NCBI GenBank assembly: GCA_051892875.1 | Contig: JBJFGR010000116.1 | Location: 1-38,858, forward strand | Length of the DNA: 38,858 bases | Direction of reading: 5' to 3' | DNA from: JBJFGR01 sp051892875 | GTDB lineage: Bacteria; Pseudomonadota; Gammaproteobacteria; Enterobacterales; Succinivibrionaceae | Shown here: piece by piece, positions 1-7,630 of the stretch | Position numbering within the stretch: the stretch's first letter is position 1 | Layout of the letters: each line of letters starts with the position of its first letter | Made by a program: the position numbers and the translations under genes | The notes under the pieces: generated by a model | The model's database searches: none | Seen by the model: the letters and a program-made list of their open reading frames with translations, nothing else | Told to the model about the DNA's origin: nothing

Positions 1-84
1 ACCTGACCTTTCCCAATTTCTTAAAGTCTGAACATGAACGCCTAATATTTTTGCTACTTGTCCTATTGAAATAATCTTGTTCAT
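1..84 (-). CDS. tnpA: IS607-type serine resolvase TnpA, N-terminal fragment (MerR-like HTH)
   Basis: Reading the minus strand from the ATG at 84 gives 28 residues starting MNKIISIGQVAKILGVHVQT and continuing LRNWERSG to the window edge. This is the MerR-type winged-helix DNA-binding start typical of IS607-family serine recombinases, with the 'TLRNWERSG' recognition-helix signature. MerR regulators and excisionase-like proteins share the fold. The resolvase reading is favoured because the gene sits just inside a break in a toxin gene. The catalytic serine domain is not in the window, so the assignment rests on about 28 residues. Confidence 0.6.
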   Translation of the reverse strand, partial: MNKIISIGQVAKILGVHVQTLRNWERSG

Positions 85-154
85 AATTCTAAATCTAAAA
101 AATATTTTAGATATTATAAACTATTTATATATTTAATAAAACTGTTATTTACCC
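1..154 (-). mobile_element. Left end of an IS607-like insertion sequence, cut by the window edge
   Basis: The minus strand holds the first 28 codons of an IS607-type resolvase. About 69 bp before its start codon, a toxin reading frame loses its family sequence at a run of four G (plus-strand CCCC, 152-155). IS607-family elements are known to insert at GG dinucleotides without making target duplications, and their resolvase gene reads inward from the left end, so the boundary is placed there. The other end, including any tnpB, lies outside the window. The exact boundary within the G run is inferred. Confidence 0.55.
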
Positions 155-327
155 CTGTACCTCCATTGACCTACCTTATTTGCAACCAAAGCCTTATCAT
201 GAATTCTAGGGTTTACACAACCTTCCAAATTTTTTTTCAACCAAGAAGCTATCAGCTTGGCAGTATTCCTATCTAATTTTGATAATTGCTTTTTAGCTTT
301 TTGAGTAAAAAGAACGGAATAACTCAT
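145..327 (-). pseudogene. RelE/ParE-type toxin, C-terminally truncated
   Basis: The protein begins MSYSVLFTQKAKKQLSKLDR and runs through 'KALVANKVGQWRYR', the normal core of a RelE/ParE-superfamily mRNA interferase. It then ends after two further residues (GK), at 60 residues. Family members are usually about 85-95 residues and follow 'WRYR' with a GDYR-type strand that carries the conserved active-site arginine. That strand is missing. The start overlaps the antitoxin stop as ATGA, the usual arrangement for translationally coupled pairs. The lost 3' end coincides with the inferred IS607 junction. Because the catalytic C-terminus is gone, the toxin is probably inactive. Confidence 0.7.
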
Positions 328-545
328 GTTAAATCTAGTTCCTCAATAACTTCATCAAGGGTATAAGTAACCGGATTTTTTTTATATTCAGCATAAGCCT
401 TTTCATATTCTTTCAAGTCAAATTCTTCTTCAATATGATCCATGACAATTCTACGAACCAGTTCTGAAATAGTCATTCCACGCATTGATGCATATGATTT
501 AATAATATCAGTATCAACATCGTTTAATCTGATAGATATTGATAT
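324..545 (-). CDS. RelB-like ribbon-helix-helix antitoxin (DUF6290 type), possibly with an AUA start
   Basis: The 73-residue core starts ISISIRLNDVDTDIIKSYAS, a ribbon-helix-helix DNA-binding N-terminus. It ends with the acidic, proline-containing tail (KKNPVTYTLDEVIEELDLT) typical of DUF6290 antitoxins that pair with RelE toxins. It would bind its own promoter and wrap the toxin. A strong AGGAGG (minus strand, 555-550) lies four bases before the codon where relatives have ATG, but here that codon is ATA (545-543). An in-frame ATG exists at 644, but the 33 residues it adds look unlike the family and it has no Shine-Dalgarno sequence. Either translation starts weakly at ATA or the gene has lost its start, which fits the broken toxin next to it. 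Confidence 0.65.
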   Translation of the reverse strand: MSISIRLNDVDTDIIKSYASMRGMTISELVRRIVMDHIEEEFDLKEYEKAYAEYKKNPVTYTLDEVIEELDLT

Positions 546-644
546 ACCGCCTCCTATAAAATATTGTTCTATCTGTATTACATTGTAATACAGATACTCA
601 ATAACTTCAAGAAAGTATCTGATGATATTTAAAACTGAAAACAA

Positions 645-1203
645 ACAAAAAACCTAGTCATAAGACTGGGGACAAGGTTAGTTATAAATTGAGCAAAACA
701 ACTTTAATCAAGTAAATATGCACTATCCTCTCTGCTCAACTTGAGATAGGATTTTATCATTATAAAGTTATACATAAATCTACAAAGAAATTAATATTTA
801 AAAATACATTAGGTGGATTGAGTCCTGTTCAATACAGACTTAGCAATGTGAAATAATTGTCCAGTTTTTTGTCCGCATCCCCGGTAATCAAATATCTTAA
901 ATCAGATAGGTGTTTTATATTAATCTCAATAGGCAAGAAAAATTATTATAAAAGCCATATCCGAGAAAATTTTACTAAAAACATAAGAGTAATAATGTAT
1001 AAATTTATTTTTTATTTTTTGAAAATTTGAGTTTGTTCATTTTTTTTTTGGATTTTATGTTTAATGGGATAGAACTATAAAGTTGCAAAAAGAACTAGCA
1101 TCACTTAATTTTAAATGAATTATTATGATAATTTGTTTTTGAGATAGTGTTGTTTATTAGTATGTGTAACTAGAGGTTTTAAATTAGTTAGGAGGATTAT
1201 TTA
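645..1203. other. Gene-poor stretch with IS debris before the large lipoprotein gene
   Basis: Apart from the IS3-family remnant near 773-880, no supported gene was found here. The interval from about 900 to 1190 is very AT-rich, with T runs near 1003-1052. A clear Shine-Dalgarno sequence, AGGAGG at 1191-1196, serves the lipoprotein start at 1204. A small inverted repeat (TTGAGC near 688, GCTCAA near 733) has no clear role. Confidence 0.5.
773..880 (+). mobile_element. IS3-family (IS150-like) remnant: transposase C-terminus plus terminal repeat
   Basis: One frame ends LGGLSPVQYRLSNVK followed by TAA at 854-856, which matches the conserved last residues of IS3-family OrfB transposases ('L.GLSPVQYR'). 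Directly after the stop, TTGTCCAGTTTTTTGTCC (858-875) resembles the TGTCCAACTTTT-type terminal inverted repeat of the IS150 group. The recognisable coding part is about 25 codons and the rest of the element is gone, so this is a decayed relic that cannot move. Confidence 0.6.
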
Positions 1204-4200
1204 ATGAATTTAAATAGAAATGCATTATCAGTTGCTATGTTTTTAGCGATATCATCACTTGCAACAGCATGCGGTGGTGGCGGAGGTGGTTCATCATCAA
1301 ATAATGAACAGACTAGTGTGAATAAAAGTACAGAAGTACAGGTTAGAGTGATTGATGGTTATTTAGAAGGAGTTAGTGGTTGTATAGACCTTGATTTTTC
1401 TAAAACATGCGATGAAAATGATATTCTATCCACAGGTAAATCTGACAATAAAGGTATATTAAAATTTAAAATTAGCGACGCTAAATATGATAAATTTAAA
1501 GAAAATAAAAAATCAAAGGTTTTAATTAATGTAGATGAAACAGCAAAAAATTACCTTTATGATAAAGATCCAACAAATTTTGCTAAAAAAATAACATTGA
1601 CTAGAACGATATTTACAGATGATATTTTAGATAATCAAGGTGAAAATAAAATATTAAATGTAACACCTTTTACAACAATAGCAGATCAAATAACAAAAGA
1701 AGTAAAAACAAAAGAAGAATATAATAAAGGATTAGAAGATGTAGCAACGAAGTTTAATACAACTAAAGATGCTATAGAAGAAGATTACAATGATAAAAGT
1801 TCTATAAATGTAGATAAAGCAGTTGCTTTACAAGCATCAACAAAATTAGCAGAAGGTTATGTAACAGAAGAAGTTACAGAAGATTTAGAAATTAACACTT
1901 TAGATGTAAACGAAATCGATAAAAATTCAAAAGAATTCAGAGATACAATTGAAAGTTTTAAAAATGAAGAGTTAACTCCAGAAGAATTATCTGAGAAAAT
2001 ACAAAAAGAAATTGAAAATAATTTAAATCCAGATAATCCTCCAAAAGATCCAAGCGAAGGCGGTGAAATAACCCCNNNNNNNNNNNNNNNNNNNNNNNNN
2101 NNNNNNNNNNNNNNNNNNNNNNNNNNNNNNNNNNNNNNNNNNNNNNNNNNNNNNNNNNNNNNNNNNNNNNNNNNNAGAAGATCCTCCAAAAGATCCAAGC
2201 GAAGGTGGTGAAATAACCCCAGAAGATCCTCCAAAAGATCCAAGCGAAGGTGGTGAAATAACCCCAGAAGATCCTTCAAAAGATCCAAGTGAAGGTGGTG
2301 AAATAACTCCAGAAGATCCGAAAGATGAAGAGTATTATAAACCATCAAAAATAGTTGAAATTAAACAAAAATATGCAGTAAGTGTTTCTCCTTTTGGAGT
2401 TAGGAAATCAGAAGTAGATGGTTTATATAATGTAGACTATACTGTTTCATTTAAAAATCCTGATGAAGCATCAGCAATATCTGTTTTTGCAGATGAAGAA
2501 CAACCTGAAACTGACGATCCTGTTATAAAAGTGTTTATAGGGAATCAAGAGGTTTTGAATACAACTCTTTCTGAAATGAAGAATGATTCAAAAACAATAT
2601 GTGACACAGCAAGTGGGTTTTGTACATATATTGCAGAAGCTAAGATTGCTGAAACAGAAAGTGAAGAAGATTCTTTGTTAAAAGTATCAGTAGATGAAGT
2701 GGAAATATCTAGTGCTGAAACATCAGTAAAAGCAAATGAGGATATAATTGTAAATAATGCTGTTGCAGTACCGATTCCTAGATTTGAAATTAATTGTGTT
2801 GATGAAGATAAAAAATGTTACATCGATAATAAGACTGTAACATTTGCACCAAATCCTGTTTTCATTTGGACGTTAAAAGATACTGATGGAAATATTATTA
2901 CAAGATTTTTTGGATCTGATCCAAAAATTGCTTTAGAAGGCAAGGGTATTTTATCTCTAGAAGTTTTAGATGGTGTAAATTTATCAGGAAATGGTGAATT
3001 TAGAGGTTATATGGTAGAACAACCATATACAGAAAGTGGGTATAAACCAATAGAAATAAAGAGCTATGAAATTACCGTTAATGATTATGTGAATCGTGCA
3101 AGAGAAGGTTCATATACAGGTAAAGTCTATGGTACATATTTTGAAGATCAAAGTAAGTTTAATTCAGATGATTTTGCTATATATAGTTATATGAATGGAA
3201 ATGAGGAAATTCCACCATTATATTATGACCCTAGATTTACAATATTTAATAATAATAATGTTATTAAATTTGAACCAAAAGAATTAGAATCTAAACCATC
3301 TATACTTGCTATAAGGGATGATTATAAGAAGCGTAATAGACCTTGGTTTGTAAGTTATTGTATTGATGAATATACAGATTGGAATGTAGATAAAGATGGT
3401 GTAGCAAGATTAACGGTTACTCCTTCAGAAGTTGAAAATCTAGTTATAGCCTATGCACATTCCAATAATTACACATGTGACGTTGCAAGAGTAAAATTTG
3501 CTGCGGAATTAGGTACAACCTATGAAAAATTAACAAAGAATTCATATGATGAAGATGATAAAGAAGATTTAGCTATATTAACCTATTTTGGAATTTTAAA
3601 TGAGTTACGTTGGGTATTAGAAAATGATAATCCAGCAGATTCTGAAGGTTATATGATTCATCAACCAAAATACCCAGATTATGCAAAAAAAATTCTAGCA
3701 AATATACCTGTAATAGACAAAAATGTTATCAAGAAAATAAAGCAAGCATTAATAAATGGTGCAAGGTTTGATGATGTTAAAAATTATTATGCTAAAAATG
3801 GTACTTTTGAAGGTGTAGAGGATCTTTTAGGTAGTGATGATAATCCTCAAGTGTTTGTTAATCCTAAGATGTCTGCAGTTTATGTTGACAATTCTAATCC
3901 TAATGGTGCTGTTTTAATTCAAGTACATAATGCTGGTCAATTAGGTGCAAAAGTTAAACCTGTACTGTATGAATGTTCAAAAGAGGAATTAATTGAAGAT
4001 AGAAGTGGTTTAAAAAATTGTACAACTTTGGATATACGTTATATATCTTGTGGATGGGATAATGCTCCAGGTGAGGTAGGAGTTGCATGTCCAAAAGAGA
4101 TGATAGAAGGTGTTGGTATGTGGTTTGGATTATCTGAATCTAACACATATAGTGATTTACTTGGAAAGAAGGTATTTTTAGATCTAGAAGTTCCAAATGA

Positions 4201-5290
4201 ATATGGAGAATACGCATCTTCAGATCTTTATGAAATAAATGATGATAGTGGTATAGTTGTTGGTAAAAAACCTGTGAAACATTATAATCACAATGTTTAT
4301 AATTGGTTCCTAAATTCAAGTGATAATCCAAATTCAAAAGCATTTGTTTCTGAACAATATCGTATTGATGGTATTAAAAACAGTGTAAAAATATTAGATG
4401 ATTATCTGATATATAAATTATACGATCAATATGCAGGTAGGTCTGTAGAAAGAAAATCTTGTATAGAGTCAAATGATTGGTTGCAGAGAGTTAATGGTGA
4501 TTTTGTAGCTTATAAGATACCAAGTACTTTTGATGATCTTATTGCAAATTATGCACAGATAAAAGGTCTTACAGGAGATGATTTCTGTCTACAAGCTCGT
4601 AAAGAAGTTTCAGAAAAGCTTCTTGGCTCTAATGATGTGGAACCTTTGACCTATGATAATAACGCATTAAATGTGTTGATAACTTTAATGATCACTTCAA
4701 CTTGGGAAATTGATTCTTTACCTACGAATATTTTAGCAGTACTTGATAAGTATGAAGGGGCTGTTACTGAAATTCAAAAAGCTTTAGAGAATGGATTGTC
4801 AATTGTAGACATTAAGAATTATTTCAAAAAACATGGTACTTTTGATGGTGTTTCAAACTCTGAAAAACATTCATACGATGAGGAATTGATAGAACTTAAA
4901 AATATGGATTGTCATAGGTCGTGGTGTGGCGCTAAAATTCAAAATAACTTCTACAGTGATGCGGAAATTGTTTATGATATTACCATAAGGGATAAATATG
5001 GTGAAATTATAAATAAGCAAGAGGGGTTAACAGGAGTTTATAATGATTTTGAACTAAGTGATGGTTCAGTTGTTAGGTACAAAGTTTTTGGACATAAAAA
5101 TTGGATTAAATCTACACCTGTTGCTATTGTAGGTAAAGAAAATTCAATAACCTATGGAGTTGAACTTTGGGAATTAAAAGAAGTTCCTAGTGAAATTGTA
5201 TTTGGTATCCATGCTACAGGTAAGGATTCATACGGCAAGACTGTTACACAAGATGCTGTGCTTACACAGAAAGTTAGTATGTATAAATAA
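1204..5290 (+). CDS. Very large multidomain surface lipoprotein, interrupted by an assembly gap
   Basis: The signal peptide ends in a lipobox (LATAC, Cys23) followed by a Gly/Ser-rich tether, so the protein is an outer-membrane or surface lipoprotein. Residues of about 45-200 ('VRVIDGYLEGVSGCIDLDF' to 'ILNVTPFTTIADQ') resemble the beta-sandwich domain common in Vibrio/Shewanella 'ACGGGGG' lipoproteins. A Pro/Glu/Asp 15-residue repeat follows and contains 100 N. Removing the N run joins the repeat seamlessly in the frame that continues to 5290, so this is one gene of at least 1,328 codons and not two. The C-terminal two-thirds holds a duplicated module (about 3340-3830 and 4450-4855), each copy ending 'NGTFEGV' or 'HGTFDGV'. 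Many paired Cys suggest disulfides. SD AGGAGG at 1191. No enzymatic motif was recognised; adhesion or surface display is only a guess. Confidence 0.75.
2033..2325 (+). repeat. 45-bp tandem repeat encoding EDPPKDPSEGGEITP
   Basis: At least four 45-bp units are visible: one degenerate unit before the N run, two identical ones after it (2176-2220, 2221-2265) and a diverged one (2266-2310), followed by a partial unit. Each encodes 15 acidic, proline-rich residues, probably an extended stalk that lifts the C-terminal part away from the membrane. Such arrays change copy number by slippage. Confidence 0.9.
2076..2175. other. Assembly gap of 100 N
   Basis: Exactly 100 N, the conventional placeholder for a gap of unknown size. 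The flanks are in the same repeat phase: the sequence before ends ...ACCCC and the sequence after starts AGAAGATCC. Reading-frame continuity therefore needs a true length divisible by 3, and repeat continuity needs a multiple of 45, zero included. Confidence 0.95.
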
Positions 5291-5314
5291 TAATACATTA
5301 TAAAACATAAAGTT

Positions 5315-5353
5315 AAAATCCCGTTATTGAGTTTTGATTATAACGGGATTTTT
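5315..5353 (+). terminator. Intrinsic terminator after the large lipoprotein gene
   Basis: A perfect 13-bp stem (5315-5327 with 5340-5352) with a 12-base loop and GC core CCCG/CGGG runs into TTTTT. It lies 25 bp after the stop at 5290 and separates this gene from the ribosomal protein operon. Confidence 0.9.
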
Positions 5354-5393
5354 GTATGTAAAACCATGTATAGGACAATAATCTAAAAAATAC

Positions 5394-5422
5394 TTGCGTA
5401 TATTACAATTTTTGTTTAAAAT
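5394..5422 (+). promoter_or_regulatory. Likely sigma-70 promoter of rpsF-rpsR-rplI
   Basis: TTGCGT (5394-5399) and TAAAAT (5417-5422) are separated by exactly 17 bases. They lie between the upstream terminator and the rpsF start, giving a leader of about 80 bases. The -35 is weak (3 of 6) and the -10 is good (5 of 6). Confidence 0.6.
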
Positions 5423-5455
5423 ACCGAGCCGAATCAGTCGTTATTTTAGTTCCTT

Positions 5456-5500
5456 GCCTTGAGAGTTTGACTGAGCTCATAAAGGCTGTTATCCGTAAGG
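5456..5500 (+). promoter_or_regulatory. Candidate S6:S18-binding leader of rpsF
   Basis: A hairpin (GCCTT-GAG at 5456-5463 with CTC and AAGGC at 5476-5486) is followed by a CCG (5493-5495) and the Shine-Dalgarno AAGGGG. In many bacteria the rpsF leader folds into a motif with a key CCG that the S6:S18 complex binds to repress its own operon. The position and the CCG fit, but the fold was judged by eye. Confidence 0.4.
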
Positions 5501-5508
5501 GGCATTAG

Positions 5509-5925
5509 ATGCGTCATTATGAAATAGTGTTCATGGTTCATCCAGATCAAGCTGAACAAGTTCCTGGTATGACTGAACGTTACATTGGTATTATTGAAAA
5601 GTCTGGTGGTAAGATCCACCGTCACGAAGATTGGGGTCGTCGTACTTTAGCTTATCCAATCAACAAATTGCACAGAGCATACTACGTATTATTAAACGTT
5701 GAAGCTGAACAATCTGCAATTGATGAAATTGAAGAATTGTTCCGTTATAACGATGCTGTTATTCGTAGTTTAATCATTCGCGTTAAAGAAGCTATCACTG
5801 AACCTTCACCAATTATGGCAAAGGCTCACAGCGATGTTCGCGTACGTGCTGATGAAGAAGTAGATTTAGAAGTAGCTGAAGAACAAGAATTTGTTGAAGA
5901 AGTTGCTCAGGAAGATAAGGAATAA
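5509..5925 (+). CDS. rpsF: Small ribosomal subunit protein bS6
   Basis: RpsF binds the central domain of 16S rRNA as a dimer with S18. The 138-residue protein has the family start MRHYEIVFMVHPDQAEQVPG and the conserved 'GRRTLAYPINK' segment near residue 44. An acidic tail from about residue 112 ends in Glu/Lys, comparable to the E. coli tail that RimK extends with glutamates. SD AAGG lies 8 bases before the ATG. It is the first gene of a three-gene operon and rpsR follows after 2 bases. Arg codons are largely CGT, the high-expression bias, in contrast to the AGA-rich accessory genes nearby. Confidence 0.98.
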   Translation: MRHYEIVFMVHPDQAEQVPGMTERYIGIIEKSGGKIHRHEDWGRRTLAYPINKLHRAYYVLLNVEAEQSAIDEIEELFRYNDAVIRSLIIRVKEAITEPSPIMAKAHSDVRVRADEEVDLEVAEEQEFVEEVAQEDKE

Positions 5926-5927
5926 TC

Positions 5928-6161
5928 ATGGCTGCTCATTATTTTCGTCGTCGTAAGTTCTGCCGTTTCACTGCTGAAGGCGTAACTGAAATCGATTACA
6001 AAGATACTAATACTTTAAAGAACTACATCACTGAATCTGGAAAGATTGTACCAAGCCGTATTACAGGCACTCGTGCAAAGTATCAGCGTCAGTTGGCTGT
6101 AGCTATTAAGCGTGCACGTTACTTGGCATTATTACCATATACCGATTTACACGGTAAGTAA
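5928..6161 (+). CDS. rpsR: Small ribosomal subunit protein bS18
   Basis: The 77-residue product is nearly identical to enterobacterial S18 through 'FRRRKFCRFTAEGV' and 'GKIVPSRITGTRAKYQRQL'. It binds with S6 to the platform of the 30S subunit. It starts two bases after the rpsF stop, so translation is probably coupled. In E. coli and many other gammaproteobacteria the primosomal gene priB sits between rpsF and rpsR. Here there is no room for it. Confidence 0.98.
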   Translation: MAAHYFRRRKFCRFTAEGVTEIDYKDTNTLKNYITESGKIVPSRITGTRAKYQRQLAVAIKRARYLALLPYTDLHGK

Positions 6162-6204
6162 TAGTAGCCTAACTCTAACATATTTTTTAAACCGAGGAAA
6201 GGTA

Positions 6205-6660
6205 ATGGAAGTTATTCTTCTTGATAAGATCGCTCACTTAGGTGGTCTAGGCGATAAAGTAAAGGTTAAGAGTGGTTTTGCTCGTAACTATTTAATTCCA
6301 CAGAAAAAGGCTGTGATGGCAACTAAGGCAAATCTTGAAAAGTTCGAAGCTATGCGTGCTGAATTTGAAAAGAAGATTGCTGCAGAATTAGCTGATGCAC
6401 AAGCATTATGTGCTAAGATTGATGCTTTAGAAAATGGTTTAACTATTGCAGCTAAAGCAGGGGATGAAGGTAAATTATTTGGTTCAATTGGTACAAGAGA
6501 CATTTCTGATGCTTTCAAGGCTGCAGGTGTTGAAGTTGCAAAGAGCCAAGTTCGTTTACCAGAAGGGGTGTTAAGAACTGTTGGTGAGTACGATATTGCT
6601 ATTTCTTTACACGCTGATGTTAAGACTACTATCAAGTTAACAATTGTTCCTGAAAAGTAA
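6205..6660 (+). CDS. rplI: Large ribosomal subunit protein bL9
   Basis: L9 has two RNA-binding domains joined by a long helix. The N-terminus MEVILLDKIAHLGGLGDKVK with 'GFARNYLIPQKKA' is diagnostic. The protein is 151 residues (E. coli 149). The start at 6205 is chosen over an in-frame ATG at 6112, because the homologous sequence starts here and GAGGAAAGG lies just upstream; the earlier ATG falls inside rpsR. A terminator follows 30 bases after the stop. Confidence 0.97.
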   Translation: MEVILLDKIAHLGGLGDKVKVKSGFARNYLIPQKKAVMATKANLEKFEAMRAEFEKKIAAELADAQALCAKIDALENGLTIAAKAGDEGKLFGSIGTRDISDAFKAAGVEVAKSQVRLPEGVLRTVGEYDIAISLHADVKTTIKLTIVPEK

Positions 6661-6690
6661 TTGTTATTAACTTGTTAATCTAATATAAAG

Positions 6691-6716
6691 AGGAGGTTTT
6701 AAACCTCCTTTTTTTA
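6691..6716 (+). terminator. Intrinsic terminator of the rpsF operon
   Basis: AGGAGGTTT (6691-6699) pairs with AAACCTCCT (6701-6709), effectively a 6-bp GC-rich stem with a 7-base loop. It is followed by seven T residues. Confidence 0.9.
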
Positions 6717-6770
6717 TGGTTCTTTAGTAAATATTATTAAAAATAAATGAAAATTTTATTTTTGGGTAAA

Positions 6771-6821
6771 ATATACCTATTAGTATAGGTATATTAGCGG
6801 AAAGAACCTTAAGATTAAGGT
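6771..6821. repeat. Two adjacent inverted repeats of unknown role
   Basis: A perfect 10-bp inverted repeat (ATATACCTAT at 6771-6780, ATAGGTATAT at 6785-6794) is followed 11 bases later by a 6-bp one (ACCTTA at 6806-6811, TAAGGT at 6816-6821). They sit between the rplI terminator and the convergent lipoprotein gene. Neither has a U run. They could be an operator, an RNA structure or element debris. Confidence 0.5.
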
Positions 6822-6916
6822 AGTCAAATGATTTATGTAAGGCTACTGAGATGAAGATTTTTTGAATGTTAATATTTATTTCTCTTAAATTATAAAGTGA
6901 AATATTAAACTTAAAA

Positions 6917-7267
6917 TTAACATTTACCAGCTGCTTTTAATAAAGCATTACAATTTGGAACAGTTCCAATTTTATCTTCAGAACCATCATTTCTAATTTT
7001 TGTACATACTGCATCTGAATCAATAACGGACATTATTGTTGTATAGTAGCACTTGTAAAGATTATTATTTTTATCTGCTATTGAAAAATGTACACTATCT
7101 ATAGCAGAAGTTATACTGCCAGGAACTAGTGATAAATTTTCTTTTTTAATTCCCACAGCGAATTCAGCTTTATCTAAATAAGAGTCTTCAGATGAAACTG
7201 TTTTTGCAACTAAACCGCAACCAGACATAAAAAACATGATTGAAATCATAATAAAAATTTTTTTCAT
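6917..7267 (-). CDS. Small lipoprotein of unknown function
   Basis: The 116-residue protein starts MKKIFIMISIMFFMSGC, a signal peptide with lipobox (MSGC, Cys17), so it should be lipidated after export. The mature part is about 100 residues, with three further Cys (in 'NNLYKCYYTT', 'DAVCTK' and 'PNCNALLKAAGKC'). A C-terminal 'CNALLKAAGKC' ending occurs in small lipoproteins of other gammaproteobacteria as I recall, but no function is known to me. The gene is monocistronic and convergent with rplI. AAGGAATAAA before the start provides a ribosome-binding site. Confidence 0.75.
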   Translation of the reverse strand: MKKIFIMISIMFFMSGCGLVAKTVSSEDSYLDKAEFAVGIKKENLSLVPGSITSAIDSVHFSIADKNNNLYKCYYTTIMSVIDSDAVCTKIRNDGSEDKIGTVPNCNALLKAAGKC

Positions 7268-7630
7268 TTAATTTATTCCTTATAAAATATGACGTAAAGT
7301 ATGATCGCATAATTTTGCAATTAATCAAGCTCTTTTTTAAATTCATAATTAAATATTAAAAAAAATAATCTTCATGACAAAAAAACAAGGCGATTATAAT
7401 TGTAAAATTAAAGCATAAATAAAAACCTAATTATTAATATTGGATTTTTTTAAATTTAAAAAATATTGTTATATAGATAATGAAAAAAGATTGTTAATGA
7501 ATTTAATTCAACATTTTAGTAAAATATAACAAGCTCGATTCTGATTAATCGTAAAAATGTATTTAATTTATTTGTAAAGGGTGAGATGCCCTTTTATGTT
7601 TTTTTATTTTTATTTAAAAGAAGAAAACTA
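7268..7630 (+). other. AT-rich intergenic region upstream of valS
   Basis: This is the divergent spacer between the small lipoprotein gene and valS. It consists mainly of A/T tracts, and no RNA gene or convincing -35/-10 pair was seen. Near its end AAAGGGTGAG precedes an in-frame ATG at 7586, 15 codons before the chosen valS start. The holC gene often found just before valS is absent. Confidence 0.5.

Noticed and set aside
1857..2348. Minus-strand ORF across the repeat gap
   Set aside because: It is the mirror of the tandem repeat in the lipoprotein gene and contains the N run; no start signal or family features.
2531..5290. A separate gene starting at GTG 2531
   Set aside because: The frame is open and in phase back to 2177 beyond the N run and continues the repeat, so this is the C-terminal part of the lipoprotein begun at 1204.
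7586..7630. Upstream valS start at ATG 7586
   Set aside because: The added 15 residues are hydrophobic and absent from homologs, although the Shine-Dalgarno there is better; kept only as an alternative.
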